DNA from: Planctomycetota bacterium
GTDB lineage: Bacteria; Planctomycetota; Phycisphaerae; Sedimentisphaerales; Anaerobacaceae
Assembly: GCA_023135255.1 (NCBI GenBank)
Contig: JAGLTN010000319.1
Span: 1-6,313, forward strand
Reading direction: 5' to 3'
Length of the DNA: 6,313 bases
The notes below the pieces were generated by a model. The model did not search any database and was not told the origin of the DNA. It saw only the letters and a list, made by a program, of their open reading frames with translations. A program made the translations under genes and the position numbers. The first letter of the stretch is position 1; the number at the start of each line of letters is the position of its first letter. Shown piece by piece: positions 1 to 6,228 of this stretch.

Positions 1-257
1 AATTGGCCTATTTCTCCATTAAAAGTGGTGTTTCTCGTATCCGATTTTTCCAGGTCTCTTTTAGCTTTGTTGTCCACTGTACTTTTTTCAATTATTTCAA
101 TGGTCAAAATGTCACCTATCCTGTGTGCCACATCATCAGAATATATATCCTTCATATTCTTGTTCCTCTTAGCCCAAATAGAACCAGCCACAAGAATCTG
201 TGACCAACAGACAAGTAAAATCAAAGCTATAAATATAATCCCTTTTGTTTTTTTCAT
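1..257 (-). CDS. flgH: Flagellar L-ring protein FlgH, N-terminal part (runs off left edge)
   Basis: FlgH forms the outer-membrane L ring, the bushing around the flagellar rod. Only the first 85 residues are in the window. Residues 1-24 are a signal peptide: MKKTK followed by a hydrophobic run. The mature part begins GSIW, then has 'DDVAHRIGDILTIEIIE' at about 41-57, which matches the FlgH hallmark of GS-[IL]-[WF], a short spacer, then a GD-[IT]-L-T-[IV] strand. The ATG at 257 is chosen because AAGGA (265-269) lies 7 bases upstream; it starts 13 bases after the flgA stop. The only early cysteine, C17, is preceded by L-L-V, which is a poor lipobox, so lipidation as in enterobacterial FlgH is doubtful and type I cleavage after A24 looks more likely. 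FlgH after FlgA is a common order. Family assignment is fairly sure despite truncation. Confidence 0.87.
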   Translation of the reverse strand, partial: MKKTKGIIFIALILLVCWSQILVAGSIWAKRNKNMKDIYSDDVAHRIGDILTIEIIEKSTVDNKAKRDLEKSDTRNTTFNGEIGQ

Positions 258-270
258 TTTATTTTCCTTA

Positions 271-1260
271 CTATAATATAGGCTCTAATGTGCCGTCAGA
301 TTTAACTCTTACAAAAATAACTCGCTGCGAAGAAGCACTGATATTCATTCTTACTTTCACACATTGGCCTTCTCTGCCATCTTCCAATGCTCTGCCAACA
401 GCACTAATCGTCATACCAGGCGTTTCTATTTTAACTACTACATTGTCATTTCGTTTAATCAGCACTTCAGATATTTTATTAGCAACCATACCGTTATGAA
501 TAACAGCATTGGCAGGTATTTTTCGCTGTGCTATCAAACCATAAGGACTCTTCCAATCTGCCCGCTCAGGTTGCGTGCTGTCATATTTTTCAATTTTCAC
601 ATTATCGGCACTGATGGCCGAGCCTGCTGCGATAGTACTTATTGCAACTGCCCTTCTGCAATTGAACTGATAACGAAAAGTAACTGTTTTACTTTCAACT
701 TTTTTATCATCAACAAAAATATCTATCTTAACCTTAGCACAACTTGGAACATTACTTTTGACAATTGAAGTTTGGAAATCAACATTTTTGCTTGAAGAAT
801 TAATTGCAAAATCCCTGGGCATTCTGATCGGGGTCCATCTGGAAACAGATGCTGGTTTAGCAGCATTTTTCAAAGCCGCATCAGCAACTTCAACCAGCTT
901 AGCTGACTCAATAAAAATGTGCTTTTGAGTTACCACGGTCTCCTCAGCGCCGGTAATCTCCAACTTTAAAATATCTATATCCTCGCAAGCCATTCGGCTC
1001 TTCACCATTGCACGGTCAATTACTATCTTCTGTCCAACAGAAGAAAACTGACCTAACTGAAGACTTTCAGCTTTATCAACCATTTCCTGCTTTTCAGCCC
1101 TTATTATTGCCACCTGTCCAAGAGTAATAACAGTCTCTGAGATTGAAATATCTCTTGGCATATAAACCCTGAGCATGTCACTTTGCACATTTTCCTGCGC
1201 CGACATGAGCAAGCCTGGAAAAACAATAACACATATTATTAATGATCTAAGTTTCATCAT
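271..1260 (-). CDS. flgA: Flagellar P-ring assembly chaperone FlgA, long form
   Basis: FlgA is a periplasmic chaperone needed to assemble the P ring (FlgI) around the rod. The product is 329 residues. Residues 1-21 are a signal peptide, with likely cleavage at MSA-QEN. An N-terminal domain (about 29-130) contains 'SETVITLGQVAII' and '...SSVGQKIVIDRAMVKSRM'. From about 201 comes the SAF-like domain with 'AISTIAAGSAISADNVKI', then the C-terminal FlgA signature 'LIKRNDNVVVKIETPGMTIS', 'GRALEDGREGQCVKVR' and 'S..VIFVRV' at 267-318. Enterobacterial FlgA is about 219 residues, so this one carries roughly 110 extra at the N-terminus, a form also met in other phyla. Two ATGs lie side by side (1260 and 1257). 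The AAGGGA ribosome site is only 2 bases from the first, so 1257 may be the one used. The gene starts 6 bases after flgG and precedes flgH, which supports the role. Confidence 0.9.
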   Translation of the reverse strand: MMKLRSLIICVIVFPGLLMSAQENVQSDMLRVYMPRDISISETVITLGQVAIIRAEKQEMVDKAESLQLGQFSSVGQKIVIDRAMVKSRMACEDIDILKLEITGAEETVVTQKHIFIESAKLVEVADAALKNAAKPASVSRWTPIRMPRDFAINSSSKNVDFQTSIVKSNVPSCAKVKIDIFVDDKKVESKTVTFRYQFNCRRAVAISTIAAGSAISADNVKIEKYDSTQPERADWKSPYGLIAQRKIPANAVIHNGMVANKISEVLIKRNDNVVVKIETPGMTISAVGRALEDGREGQCVKVRMNISASSQRVIFVRVKSDGTLEPIL

Positions 1261-1262
1261 AA

Positions 1263-1268
1263 TCCCTT
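1263..1268 (-). promoter_or_regulatory. Ribosome binding site of flgA, overlapping the flgG stop codon
   Basis: The minus strand reads AAGGGA, followed by TT and then ATGATG. The flgG stop codon TAA (1267-1269) overlaps the first bases of this site, so ribosomes finishing flgG sit on it and the two genes are probably translationally coupled. The distance favours the second ATG (start at 1257) over the first (1260); the two differ by one residue. Confidence 0.6.
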
Positions 1269-2052
1269 ATCTGACAATCCGATTAGCAGTTTTAAGCATA
1301 TCATCGCCTGCCTGAATAGTCCGTGAATTAACCTCATAAGCCCTTTGAGCTGTTATAAGATTGACCAGTTCAGTTACCATTTGCACATTAGATTTCTCTA
1401 AAAAACCAGATTGGAACGTCCCAAAACCGCTTGAACCTGCCTGACCAACTGTCGGCGAACCACTCGCTTCGGTTTCAGCTAAAAGATTATCACCTTTTGC
1501 AGTAAGTCCGGATGGATTAGGAAATCTGGCCAATTGTAAAGTGCCGACTACCGATATAGAACCTGAACTGTTAGTAGTACTAACGCTTCCTTCCTTACCA
1601 ATCGTAACAGCAACTGCATCACTTGGAATCGTAATCGCAGGTTCAATAGTATAACCCGTTACAGTGACAAGCTGGCCATTAGCATTAAGCTGCAGAGCCC
1701 CATCACGGGTAAAATTAAGCTCACCAGTTGGCATACTAACCTGTAGAAAGCCCTCACCTGAAATTGCAACATCCAAAGGCCTGCCTGTATTTTCTAACTC
1801 ACCTGCGCTATAAACTTTCACCGTAGAACCAACTTTAACACCGCTACCGACTTCTATTCCGCCGGGTGAATTAATACCAGAAGCAACTTCAGTGCCTGCT
1901 TCACGCATCTTAACATACATAAGATCCTGAAAGTTTATCTGGCTCCTCTTAAAGCCATTGGTATTTATATTGGCAAGGTTATTGGATATAACGTCCACCA
2001 TCGTCTGCTGACCGATCATACCTGTCGCCGCAGTGGAAAACGCTCTTAACAT
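1267..2052 (-). CDS. flgG: Flagellar distal rod protein FlgG
   Basis: FlgG polymerises into the distal rod, the drive shaft that crosses the P and L rings and joins the hook. The 261-residue product is the usual FlgG length. The N-terminal rod/hook motif is 'NNLANINTNGFK' (24-35). It is followed by the FlgG-type region 'YVKMREAGTEVASG...GIEVGSGVKV' (46-74), which is longer than in FlgF, and then 'NTGRPLDVAISGEGFLQV' (88-105). The C-terminal helix 'LEKSNVQMVTELVNLITAQRAYEVNSRTIQAGDDMLKTANRI' region (218-259) is typical. There is no cleavable signal peptide, as expected for a substrate of the flagellar type III export apparatus. The start at 2052 has a strong AAAGGAG (2060-2066) 7 bases upstream. 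It follows flgF by 54 bases and precedes flgA by 6. Nothing looks damaged. Confidence 0.97.
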   Translation of the reverse strand: MLRAFSTAATGMIGQQTMVDVISNNLANINTNGFKRSQINFQDLMYVKMREAGTEVASGINSPGGIEVGSGVKVGSTVKVYSAGELENTGRPLDVAISGEGFLQVSMPTGELNFTRDGALQLNANGQLVTVTGYTIEPAITIPSDAVAVTIGKEGSVSTTNSSGSISVVGTLQLARFPNPSGLTAKGDNLLAETEASGSPTVGQAGSSGFGTFQSGFLEKSNVQMVTELVNLITAQRAYEVNSRTIQAGDDMLKTANRIVR

Positions 2053-2067
2053 AATAATACTCCTTTA

Positions 2068-2095
2068 TTCTTAATTAAGAAATGCCTGCGCATTC
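2068..2095 (-). other. flgF-flgG spacer: AT palindrome plus short hairpin
   Basis: The largest gap inside the gene cluster, 54 bases, holds two adjoining inverted repeats. One is a perfect 14-base palindrome, TTCTTAATTAAGAA (2068-2081). The other is a stem on the transcript, GAAUGC-GCAG-GCAUUU (2095 to 2080), with one G-U pair and a 4-base loop. They share bases and so cannot both form fully. Neither is followed by a U-tract, so this is not a convincing terminator. It lies just ahead of the flgG ribosome site and could affect mRNA processing or flgG translation; this role is inference only. Confidence 0.3.
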
Positions 2096-2106
2096 TCTGT
2101 TATTTA

Positions 2107-2841
2107 TTATCCCATTGCCAGACTCATCAGACTGCCGGATATCTCAGACTGTGAGTTAATGAGTTTTACATTGGATTCATATATTCTCGAGACCATTATC
2201 ATGTCCATCAACTCTTCTACCATTTGAACATTAGATGTCTCCTGATACCCTTGTTTAACTACCACATTCGCAGCATCTTCAGGCTTAACATCATCAGCGA
2301 TAACAAAACAATTGTTGCCTACAGGAACAAGTTTAGCTTCGTCTTCTTCTTTAAATTCAACTAATTTAAACTCCCCTACCGGCAAACCATCAACACTGAC
2401 AGCACCATCGCTTGATACATACAACTGAGAAACACCATAATCACCAGGTATTGTCATCGCACCTGTTTTACCAGCTACTAACCTACCCAGACCATCAACT
2501 ATCTGTGATTTATCATTGGTATTAAACATGCCGTTTCTTGTATAAACGGGACCAGTTTCAGTTTCGATTACAAAAAACCCCTTGCCGTATAATGCAAAAT
2601 CAAGGTTTCTCTCTGTATTCTTAAGACCTCCCTGGGAAAAATCTATTGCTGTTGTAACTTTATTTTCCCCTTCACCTACAGGCTCACCTGCTTTTTGCTG
2701 AGCCTCCAAAACCTTTGAAAATGAATTGACCCTTCGCTTAAAACCTACAGTACTTACATTAGCAACGTTGTTAGCTATCAGATCAAGCTCATACATCAAT
2801 GCATTCAGATTTGCTCCTGCCTGGACTGTTACTCCTGACAT
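2107..2841 (-). CDS. flgF: Flagellar proximal rod protein FlgF
   Basis: FlgF is a rod subunit of the flagellar basal body, next to FlgG. From the ATG at 2841 the product is 244 residues, close to the usual FlgF length of about 250. The N-terminal motif is 'NNVANVSTVGFK' (24-35). 'FSQGGLKNTERNLDFALYGKGFFVI' region (68-92) and 'GPVYTRNGMFNTND' (97-110) match the FlgF/FlgG core, and 'TSNVQMVEELMDMIMVSRIYESN' region (202-224) is the C-terminal rod helix. It lacks the FlgG-type insertion after the first helix, and its position before flgG supports FlgF. A TTG at 2859 in the same frame would add six residues, but the AGGAGA site is correctly spaced only for 2841. The upstream gene stops one base before this start (TGA-G-ATG). 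Confusion with a second FlgG-like rod protein is the main alternative. Confidence 0.9.
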   Translation of the reverse strand: MSGVTVQAGANLNALMYELDLIANNVANVSTVGFKRRVNSFSKVLEAQQKAGEPVGEGENKVTTAIDFSQGGLKNTERNLDFALYGKGFFVIETETGPVYTRNGMFNTNDKSQIVDGLGRLVAGKTGAMTIPGDYGVSQLYVSSDGAVSVDGLPVGEFKLVEFKEEDEAKLVPVGNNCFVIADDVKPEDAANVVVKQGYQETSNVQMVEELMDMIMVSRIYESNVKLINSQSEISGSLMSLAMG

Positions 2842-2842
2842 C

Positions 2843-4054
2843 TCAATTCTCCTGCCCAATTTTTATTTCCTGAGCAGCTTCATCAAAATCGGGGGAATTA
2901 AATTCCACTTCTTCCTGTTCCTGAACCATATCAGGCTTTGAATCCGCTGCATTAGCCATACAAATTAATTCATTCATATCTGTCTTCGTTAACACCGTTA
3001 GTTCAACCAAAGCACAAAAAACATCCTCGTTTTCTTTGACATTTTTCACTACAGCAATGCTTTGAAGTATCTTTTTCTGACCGACTTGTGCGAATATCAG
3101 AACAACTCTGCTACCGCCGGCTACCTTAAGATTAGTCTCTATATTCAGGTAAGGGCCGGCAATTTTTTTGACTTTAACTCCAACAAATTCCGGTTTTTTA
3201 AGACAGCTGACTGCTGTATCGTCAACTGTAACTTCTTTTGCAAATGGAAAGTTAGCGATCAAACCTGGTAAATCAGTCTCAACAGTATGAAAATGACGTC
3301 TGCTTGCAAACCTGATACTATTATTATGAGACAATACCAAAATATTATCATAACAGCTAAGCACTGTTACATCGAATTCCCATATACATTCAATAAAACT
3401 AAAACGTACATACCACTTCTGGCCGCTAAAAATTGCGCTTGGTTCTTTTGTTTTTACGGTAAGAACGTTTCGTTCATTTTTTACAAGCTCAGCTTTAATG
3501 ACGGAAGAATTGCTGGTTCTGCTATGAGATATAAATAACTCCTGACCCGCAGACAGCTGGTTTATTTCTATTTTTTGGGTTTTATTCAAAAATTTAGATT
3601 CATTGTCAAACCCAATTTTTTCTCTTAACACAGTCAACTCTTCTACAAGATGCTGTTTATTCTGCTGATCTTTAACCATAAACCAGTTACTCGTGGTCAG
3701 TGCCTGCAATCCACGATCAAATACATCTGCTAAAGTAAACAGCAACTCCTTTTTGTTCAAATTTAAATAACGTGCAAGCTCAGAAAGAAGATAGCTCTGA
3801 TACTCACTAAGCCCACAACTCTGTACATAATCGTTAAATAATTTATCTGAGATACTATGACCCTTATTCGTTTTTTTGTGTGTAATAAAATATAATGAAA
3901 TAGCTAATATCACAATAGTACCTACGCAAATTATAATAACTGCTTTTTCTGTTAAGATGTTAACGTTAAACTGGCGCATCGCCGACCATCTCTGGCTTGG
4001 CGACAACGCCATAAGAACATCAAAACACGCTGTACAAACAGTCGTTACTATCAT
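2843..4054 (-). CDS. Membrane-anchored YcgR/PilZ-like protein, putative flagellar regulator
   Basis: This 403-residue protein has no name I recognise. It has one clear membrane segment (about 38-57), then KK-rich 'THKKTNK', which puts the rest in the cytoplasm. A helical region at 68-118 includes 'GLSEYQSYLLSELARYLNLN' and 'FDRGLQAL'. A beta-rich region (about 162-245, with 'GQKWYVRFSFIECIWEFDVTVLS') resembles the YcgR N-terminal brake domain. 'RRHFHTVETDLPG' (252-264) sits where the PilZ RxxxR motif would be, and 'VKKIAGPYLNI' (295-305) sits where D/N-x-S-x-x-G would be. The key residues are changed (R to H256; D, S, G to K297, A299, Y302), so cyclic di-GMP binding is doubtful. The tail (371-403) is acidic. 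It lies 15 bases after flgE and one base before flgF. A role in motor control or rod/hook assembly is inferred from context. The start at 4054 has GGGAAG upstream; M26 (3979) is an alternative. Confidence 0.72.
   Translation of the reverse strand: MIVTTVCTACFDVLMALSPSQRWSAMRQFNVNILTEKAVIIICVGTIVILAISLYFITHKKTNKGHSISDKLFNDYVQSCGLSEYQSYLLSELARYLNLNKKELLFTLADVFDRGLQALTTSNWFMVKDQQNKQHLVEELTVLREKIGFDNESKFLNKTQKIEINQLSAGQELFISHSRTSNSSVIKAELVKNERNVLTVKTKEPSAIFSGQKWYVRFSFIECIWEFDVTVLSCYDNILVLSHNNSIRFASRRHFHTVETDLPGLIANFPFAKEVTVDDTAVSCLKKPEFVGVKVKKIAGPYLNIETNLKVAGGSRVVLIFAQVGQKKILQSIAVVKNVKENEDVFCALVELTVLTKTDMNELICMANAADSKPDMVQEQEEVEFNSPDFDEAAQEIKIGQEN
2848..2853 (-). promoter_or_regulatory. Ribosome binding site that fixes the flgF start
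   Basis: The minus strand reads AGGAGA followed by ATTGAG and then ATG at 2841, an ideal spacing of 6-7 bases. The site is embedded in the last codons of the upstream membrane protein gene, whose TGA is at 2843-2845. It rules out the in-frame TTG at 2859, because the site would then lie inside the coding sequence, and it implies translational coupling. Confidence 0.8.
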
Positions 4055-4059
4055 TTTAA

Positions 4060-4065
4060 CTTCCC
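4060..4065 (-). promoter_or_regulatory. Ribosome binding site supporting the start at 4054
   Basis: In the 15-base gap after the flgE stop the minus strand reads GGGAAG, then 5 bases, then ATG at 4054. This favours 4054 over the internal ATG at 3979, which directly precedes the membrane segment but has no good site upstream. Confidence 0.5.
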
Positions 4066-4069
4066 ATTA

Positions 4070-5779
4070 CTATCTTATCAGATTGGTAAGTTCCCGTAAT
4101 ATATCATTGGCTACACTAATCGTTCGTGCATTCGCCTGAAACCCATTTTGAGCCTCGATCAAATTAATAAATTCCGTCGCGACATCAGCGTTAGACTTTT
4201 CCAAAGAACCGCCGTGTATTGAACCGGCACCACCGGTAAGCCCCTGAGTCGCAACAGGTTCACCAGAGTTAGCAGACGGAATATAATACCCGCCACCAAC
4301 ACTTTCAAGACCAGCAGCGTTCTGAAACAACGCTACTTGTATTGTCCCGATATCTCTCTTGATATTGTTCGTAAACGAACCAACAATTACACCATTTTTA
4401 TTTACCGAAATTGATGTAAGAGTACCAGATTCATAACCATCCTGGTCTTTTGCAACAGCGGTAGATTCCCCTGAAAAACCAGTCAAACCATCCAGTTCTC
4501 CAGGCGTTCCCAGCGAAATATCGATTGTCTGTATAGTCGAGGTATCATGACCAAATGTCATTGCAAATGCTGCTGTATCACTACAACCCTCGAACGATCC
4601 ATCAGCATTAAATGATATCCCGGTAATTCTTCTTTCATCAACCCCTAAGGTGTGAATATCACCACTTACAGATGTAATCAGCATATCCCATGTGTTATCA
4701 CTATCTTTTCGAACAAATGCAATATTAAGCGAATGTTCACCACCTTGTGAATCAAAAATATTAATATTTGTATTCTTCACTTCTGTACCACCCGCAACCA
4801 GGACTTCAAAATATGCAGGATCCGTTAAATCACTACTGCTGGTTCCGTCAGCAGCATAATCAAGCTTGATATCTGTCATGCTGTAACCACTTGAATCATC
4901 AAGTATCTGCAACTGTCCATTAACCAATGAAGCAGTTGCGTCACTAAGAACTGTGTTCAGATGGTCAACAAGATCACCTAATGTAACACATTCAGGAGTA
5001 GCTTCTCCATCAGTACCAACCGTAAATGCGCTGCTGATAGCTGTTCCGTCAGGCTGATAACCTGTAATAGTAATTGTACCTGATTCACCCGATGCTAAAT
5101 CAAGTTTACCACCTGTACCGCTTCCTCCACTGAATTGGTCAAGCTCATCTATTGGTATAGTTAAATCTGCATTCTCATCAGAAATTGTATAAGTTACAGT
5201 CGAAGCAATTTTCTGAATTTGAGGCGTAGCCAGGTCTGAATCAGAACTCAGATTACCAGAAAGACTCATAAGAGATGTTACGCTGGCAGGAAGTGCAATA
5301 TTATAAGGAATCAAAACATCAGAATTACCTATTGCCTGAAAACCGTCACTTTCTCCAACTGAACCGATTCTCTGAACCTTATAACCCGTTGCAGGGTCAA
5401 CAAGATTGTTGCTCAAATCCGTTGTAAAAGCACCTGCACGAGTATAAATGTTCTGCTGACCATTACTCAATACAAAATAACCGGCACCCTCTATCGCAAG
5501 GTCAAGTGGATTACCAGTCTTAACAATATTACCCTGTGTCATATTAGGAGTAACACCAGAAACCCCAACACCACTGCCGATCTGTTGAGGATTGGTACCA
5601 CCTATCGTAGAGGTCGGCTGAGATGCCTTGGCGAAAGTTTCACTGATAAGTTCAGCAAAATTAATTCGACTGGACTTAAATGCTGTAGTATTAATATTAG
5701 CAATATTATTACCTGCTACATCAAGCATTCTCTGATGAGCCTGTAATCCAGTAACTCCTGCTGACAATGCGGTACTCAT
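4070..5779 (-). CDS. flgE: Flagellar hook protein FlgE, long form
   Basis: FlgE polymerises into the hook, the universal joint between rod and filament, and is exported by the flagellar type III apparatus. The product is 569 residues, against about 400 in Salmonella. The N-terminal motif is 'NNIANINTTAFK' (24-35), then 'PLDLAIEGAGYFVL' (91-104) and 'NIYTRAGAF' (110-118). The FlaE-like middle domain resumes at 'NINIFDSQGGEHSLNIAFV' (338-356), 'TWDMLITSVSG' and 'GELDGLTGFSG' (427-437). The C-terminus has 'GGSLEKSNADVATEFINLIEAQNGFQANARTI' region (523-554) and ends LTNLIR. The extra length is mainly an insertion at about 185-330. Its 'LGDLVDHLNTVLSDATASL' (267-285) followed by 'NGQLQILDDSSGYS' resembles the IN-type motif of flagellins and hook-associated proteins. 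The start at 5779 has AGGAG 8 bases upstream. It follows flgD by 35 bases, the usual FlgD-FlgE pairing. Confidence 0.96.
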   Translation of the reverse strand: MSTALSAGVTGLQAHQRMLDVAGNNIANINTTAFKSSRINFAELISETFAKASQPTSTIGGTNPQQIGSGVGVSGVTPNMTQGNIVKTGNPLDLAIEGAGYFVLSNGQQNIYTRAGAFTTDLSNNLVDPATGYKVQRIGSVGESDGFQAIGNSDVLIPYNIALPASVTSLMSLSGNLSSDSDLATPQIQKIASTVTYTISDENADLTIPIDELDQFSGGSGTGGKLDLASGESGTITITGYQPDGTAISSAFTVGTDGEATPECVTLGDLVDHLNTVLSDATASLVNGQLQILDDSSGYSMTDIKLDYAADGTSSSDLTDPAYFEVLVAGGTEVKNTNINIFDSQGGEHSLNIAFVRKDSDNTWDMLITSVSGDIHTLGVDERRITGISFNADGSFEGCSDTAAFAMTFGHDTSTIQTIDISLGTPGELDGLTGFSGESTAVAKDQDGYESGTLTSISVNKNGVIVGSFTNNIKRDIGTIQVALFQNAAGLESVGGGYYIPSANSGEPVATQGLTGGAGSIHGGSLEKSNADVATEFINLIEAQNGFQANARTISVANDILRELTNLIR

Positions 5780-5814
5780 ATCAATTTCTCCTAATATTAC
5801 AAAAAACTTTTTTT

Positions 5815-6228
5815 TTAACTCTGAATATTAACAACAGCATTAAGCCCAAGAGTGTATTCATCTTCACCCGAGCTAACGCCCAAAAGATTCTCATCTTTAC
5901 TGATATCGTAGTAAACCGAGTCAACCACACCTGTCTTCAGGACAATATCGCCGCTTTCTTCATCTTCCGCAAAGAATGTCACCTCCCTGCCTATCAGGGA
6001 GTTCGCATAATTACGATTCGCAATTGACATAACATCTGAAAAAGTAAAATTGGCAGTCTCAAGCTTATTATTTACACTCGCAAGCTGCTCAAGCTGAGAA
6101 AACTGTGCAAGTTGAGCAGTCATCTGATTATTATCCATGGGCTCAAGCGGATTCTGATTTTTCAACTGGGCAACAAGCAGATTCATATATTGCATCTGAT
6201 GATCGCTTGTAGGAGTTACTTCACTCAT
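5815..6228 (-). CDS. flgD: Hook-cap (hook assembly scaffold) protein FlgD, short form
   Basis: FlgD caps the growing hook and guides FlgE subunits into place, then is displaced. The product is 137 residues. The conserved N-terminal block is 'MNLLVAQLKNQNPLEPMDNN' (15-34) followed by 'MTAQLAQFSQLEQL' (36-49), which is the FlgD signature. The rest has 'ANSLIGREVTFFAEDEESGD' (75-94) and 'TGVVDSVYYD' (99-108), a small beta domain. Proteobacterial FlgD is about 220 residues with Tudor-like and fibronectin-like C-terminal domains; most of that is absent here, as in several other phyla. The end is intact: a TAA stop followed by a normal gap and the flgE ribosome site, so this is not an obvious truncation. 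The ATG at 6228 has AAAGGTGA just upstream. Confidence 0.95.
   Translation of the reverse strand: MSEVTPTSDHQMQYMNLLVAQLKNQNPLEPMDNNQMTAQLAQFSQLEQLASVNNKLETANFTFSDVMSIANRNYANSLIGREVTFFAEDEESGDIVLKTGVVDSVYYDISKDENLLGVSSGEDEYTLGLNAVVNIQS

Noticed and set aside
364..768. Plus-strand open frame of 134 codons inside flgA.
   Set aside because: It lies opposite a well-supported gene, has low-complexity Phe/Ile/Asn/Cys-rich composition and no recognisable domain.
2107..2841. FlgF as a second copy of FlgG.
   Set aside because: It lacks the FlgG-type insertion after the first helix, is shorter, and stands in the usual flgF place before flgG.
2842..2859. An in-frame TTG start for flgF at 2859, giving six extra residues and an overlap with the upstream gene.
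   Set aside because: The AGGAGA ribosome site would fall inside the coding sequence; the ATG at 2841 is correctly spaced and starts with a normal FlgF N-terminus.
3062..3538. Plus-strand open frames opposite the membrane protein gene.
   Set aside because: Short, biased in composition, no domain, and antisense to a continuous 403-codon frame with a ribosome site.
5797..5815. A-tract facing T-tract in the flgD-flgE gap as a possible terminator.
   Set aside because: The arms are pure A/T with one G between them and no GC stem, and the next gene is closely spaced and functionally linked.
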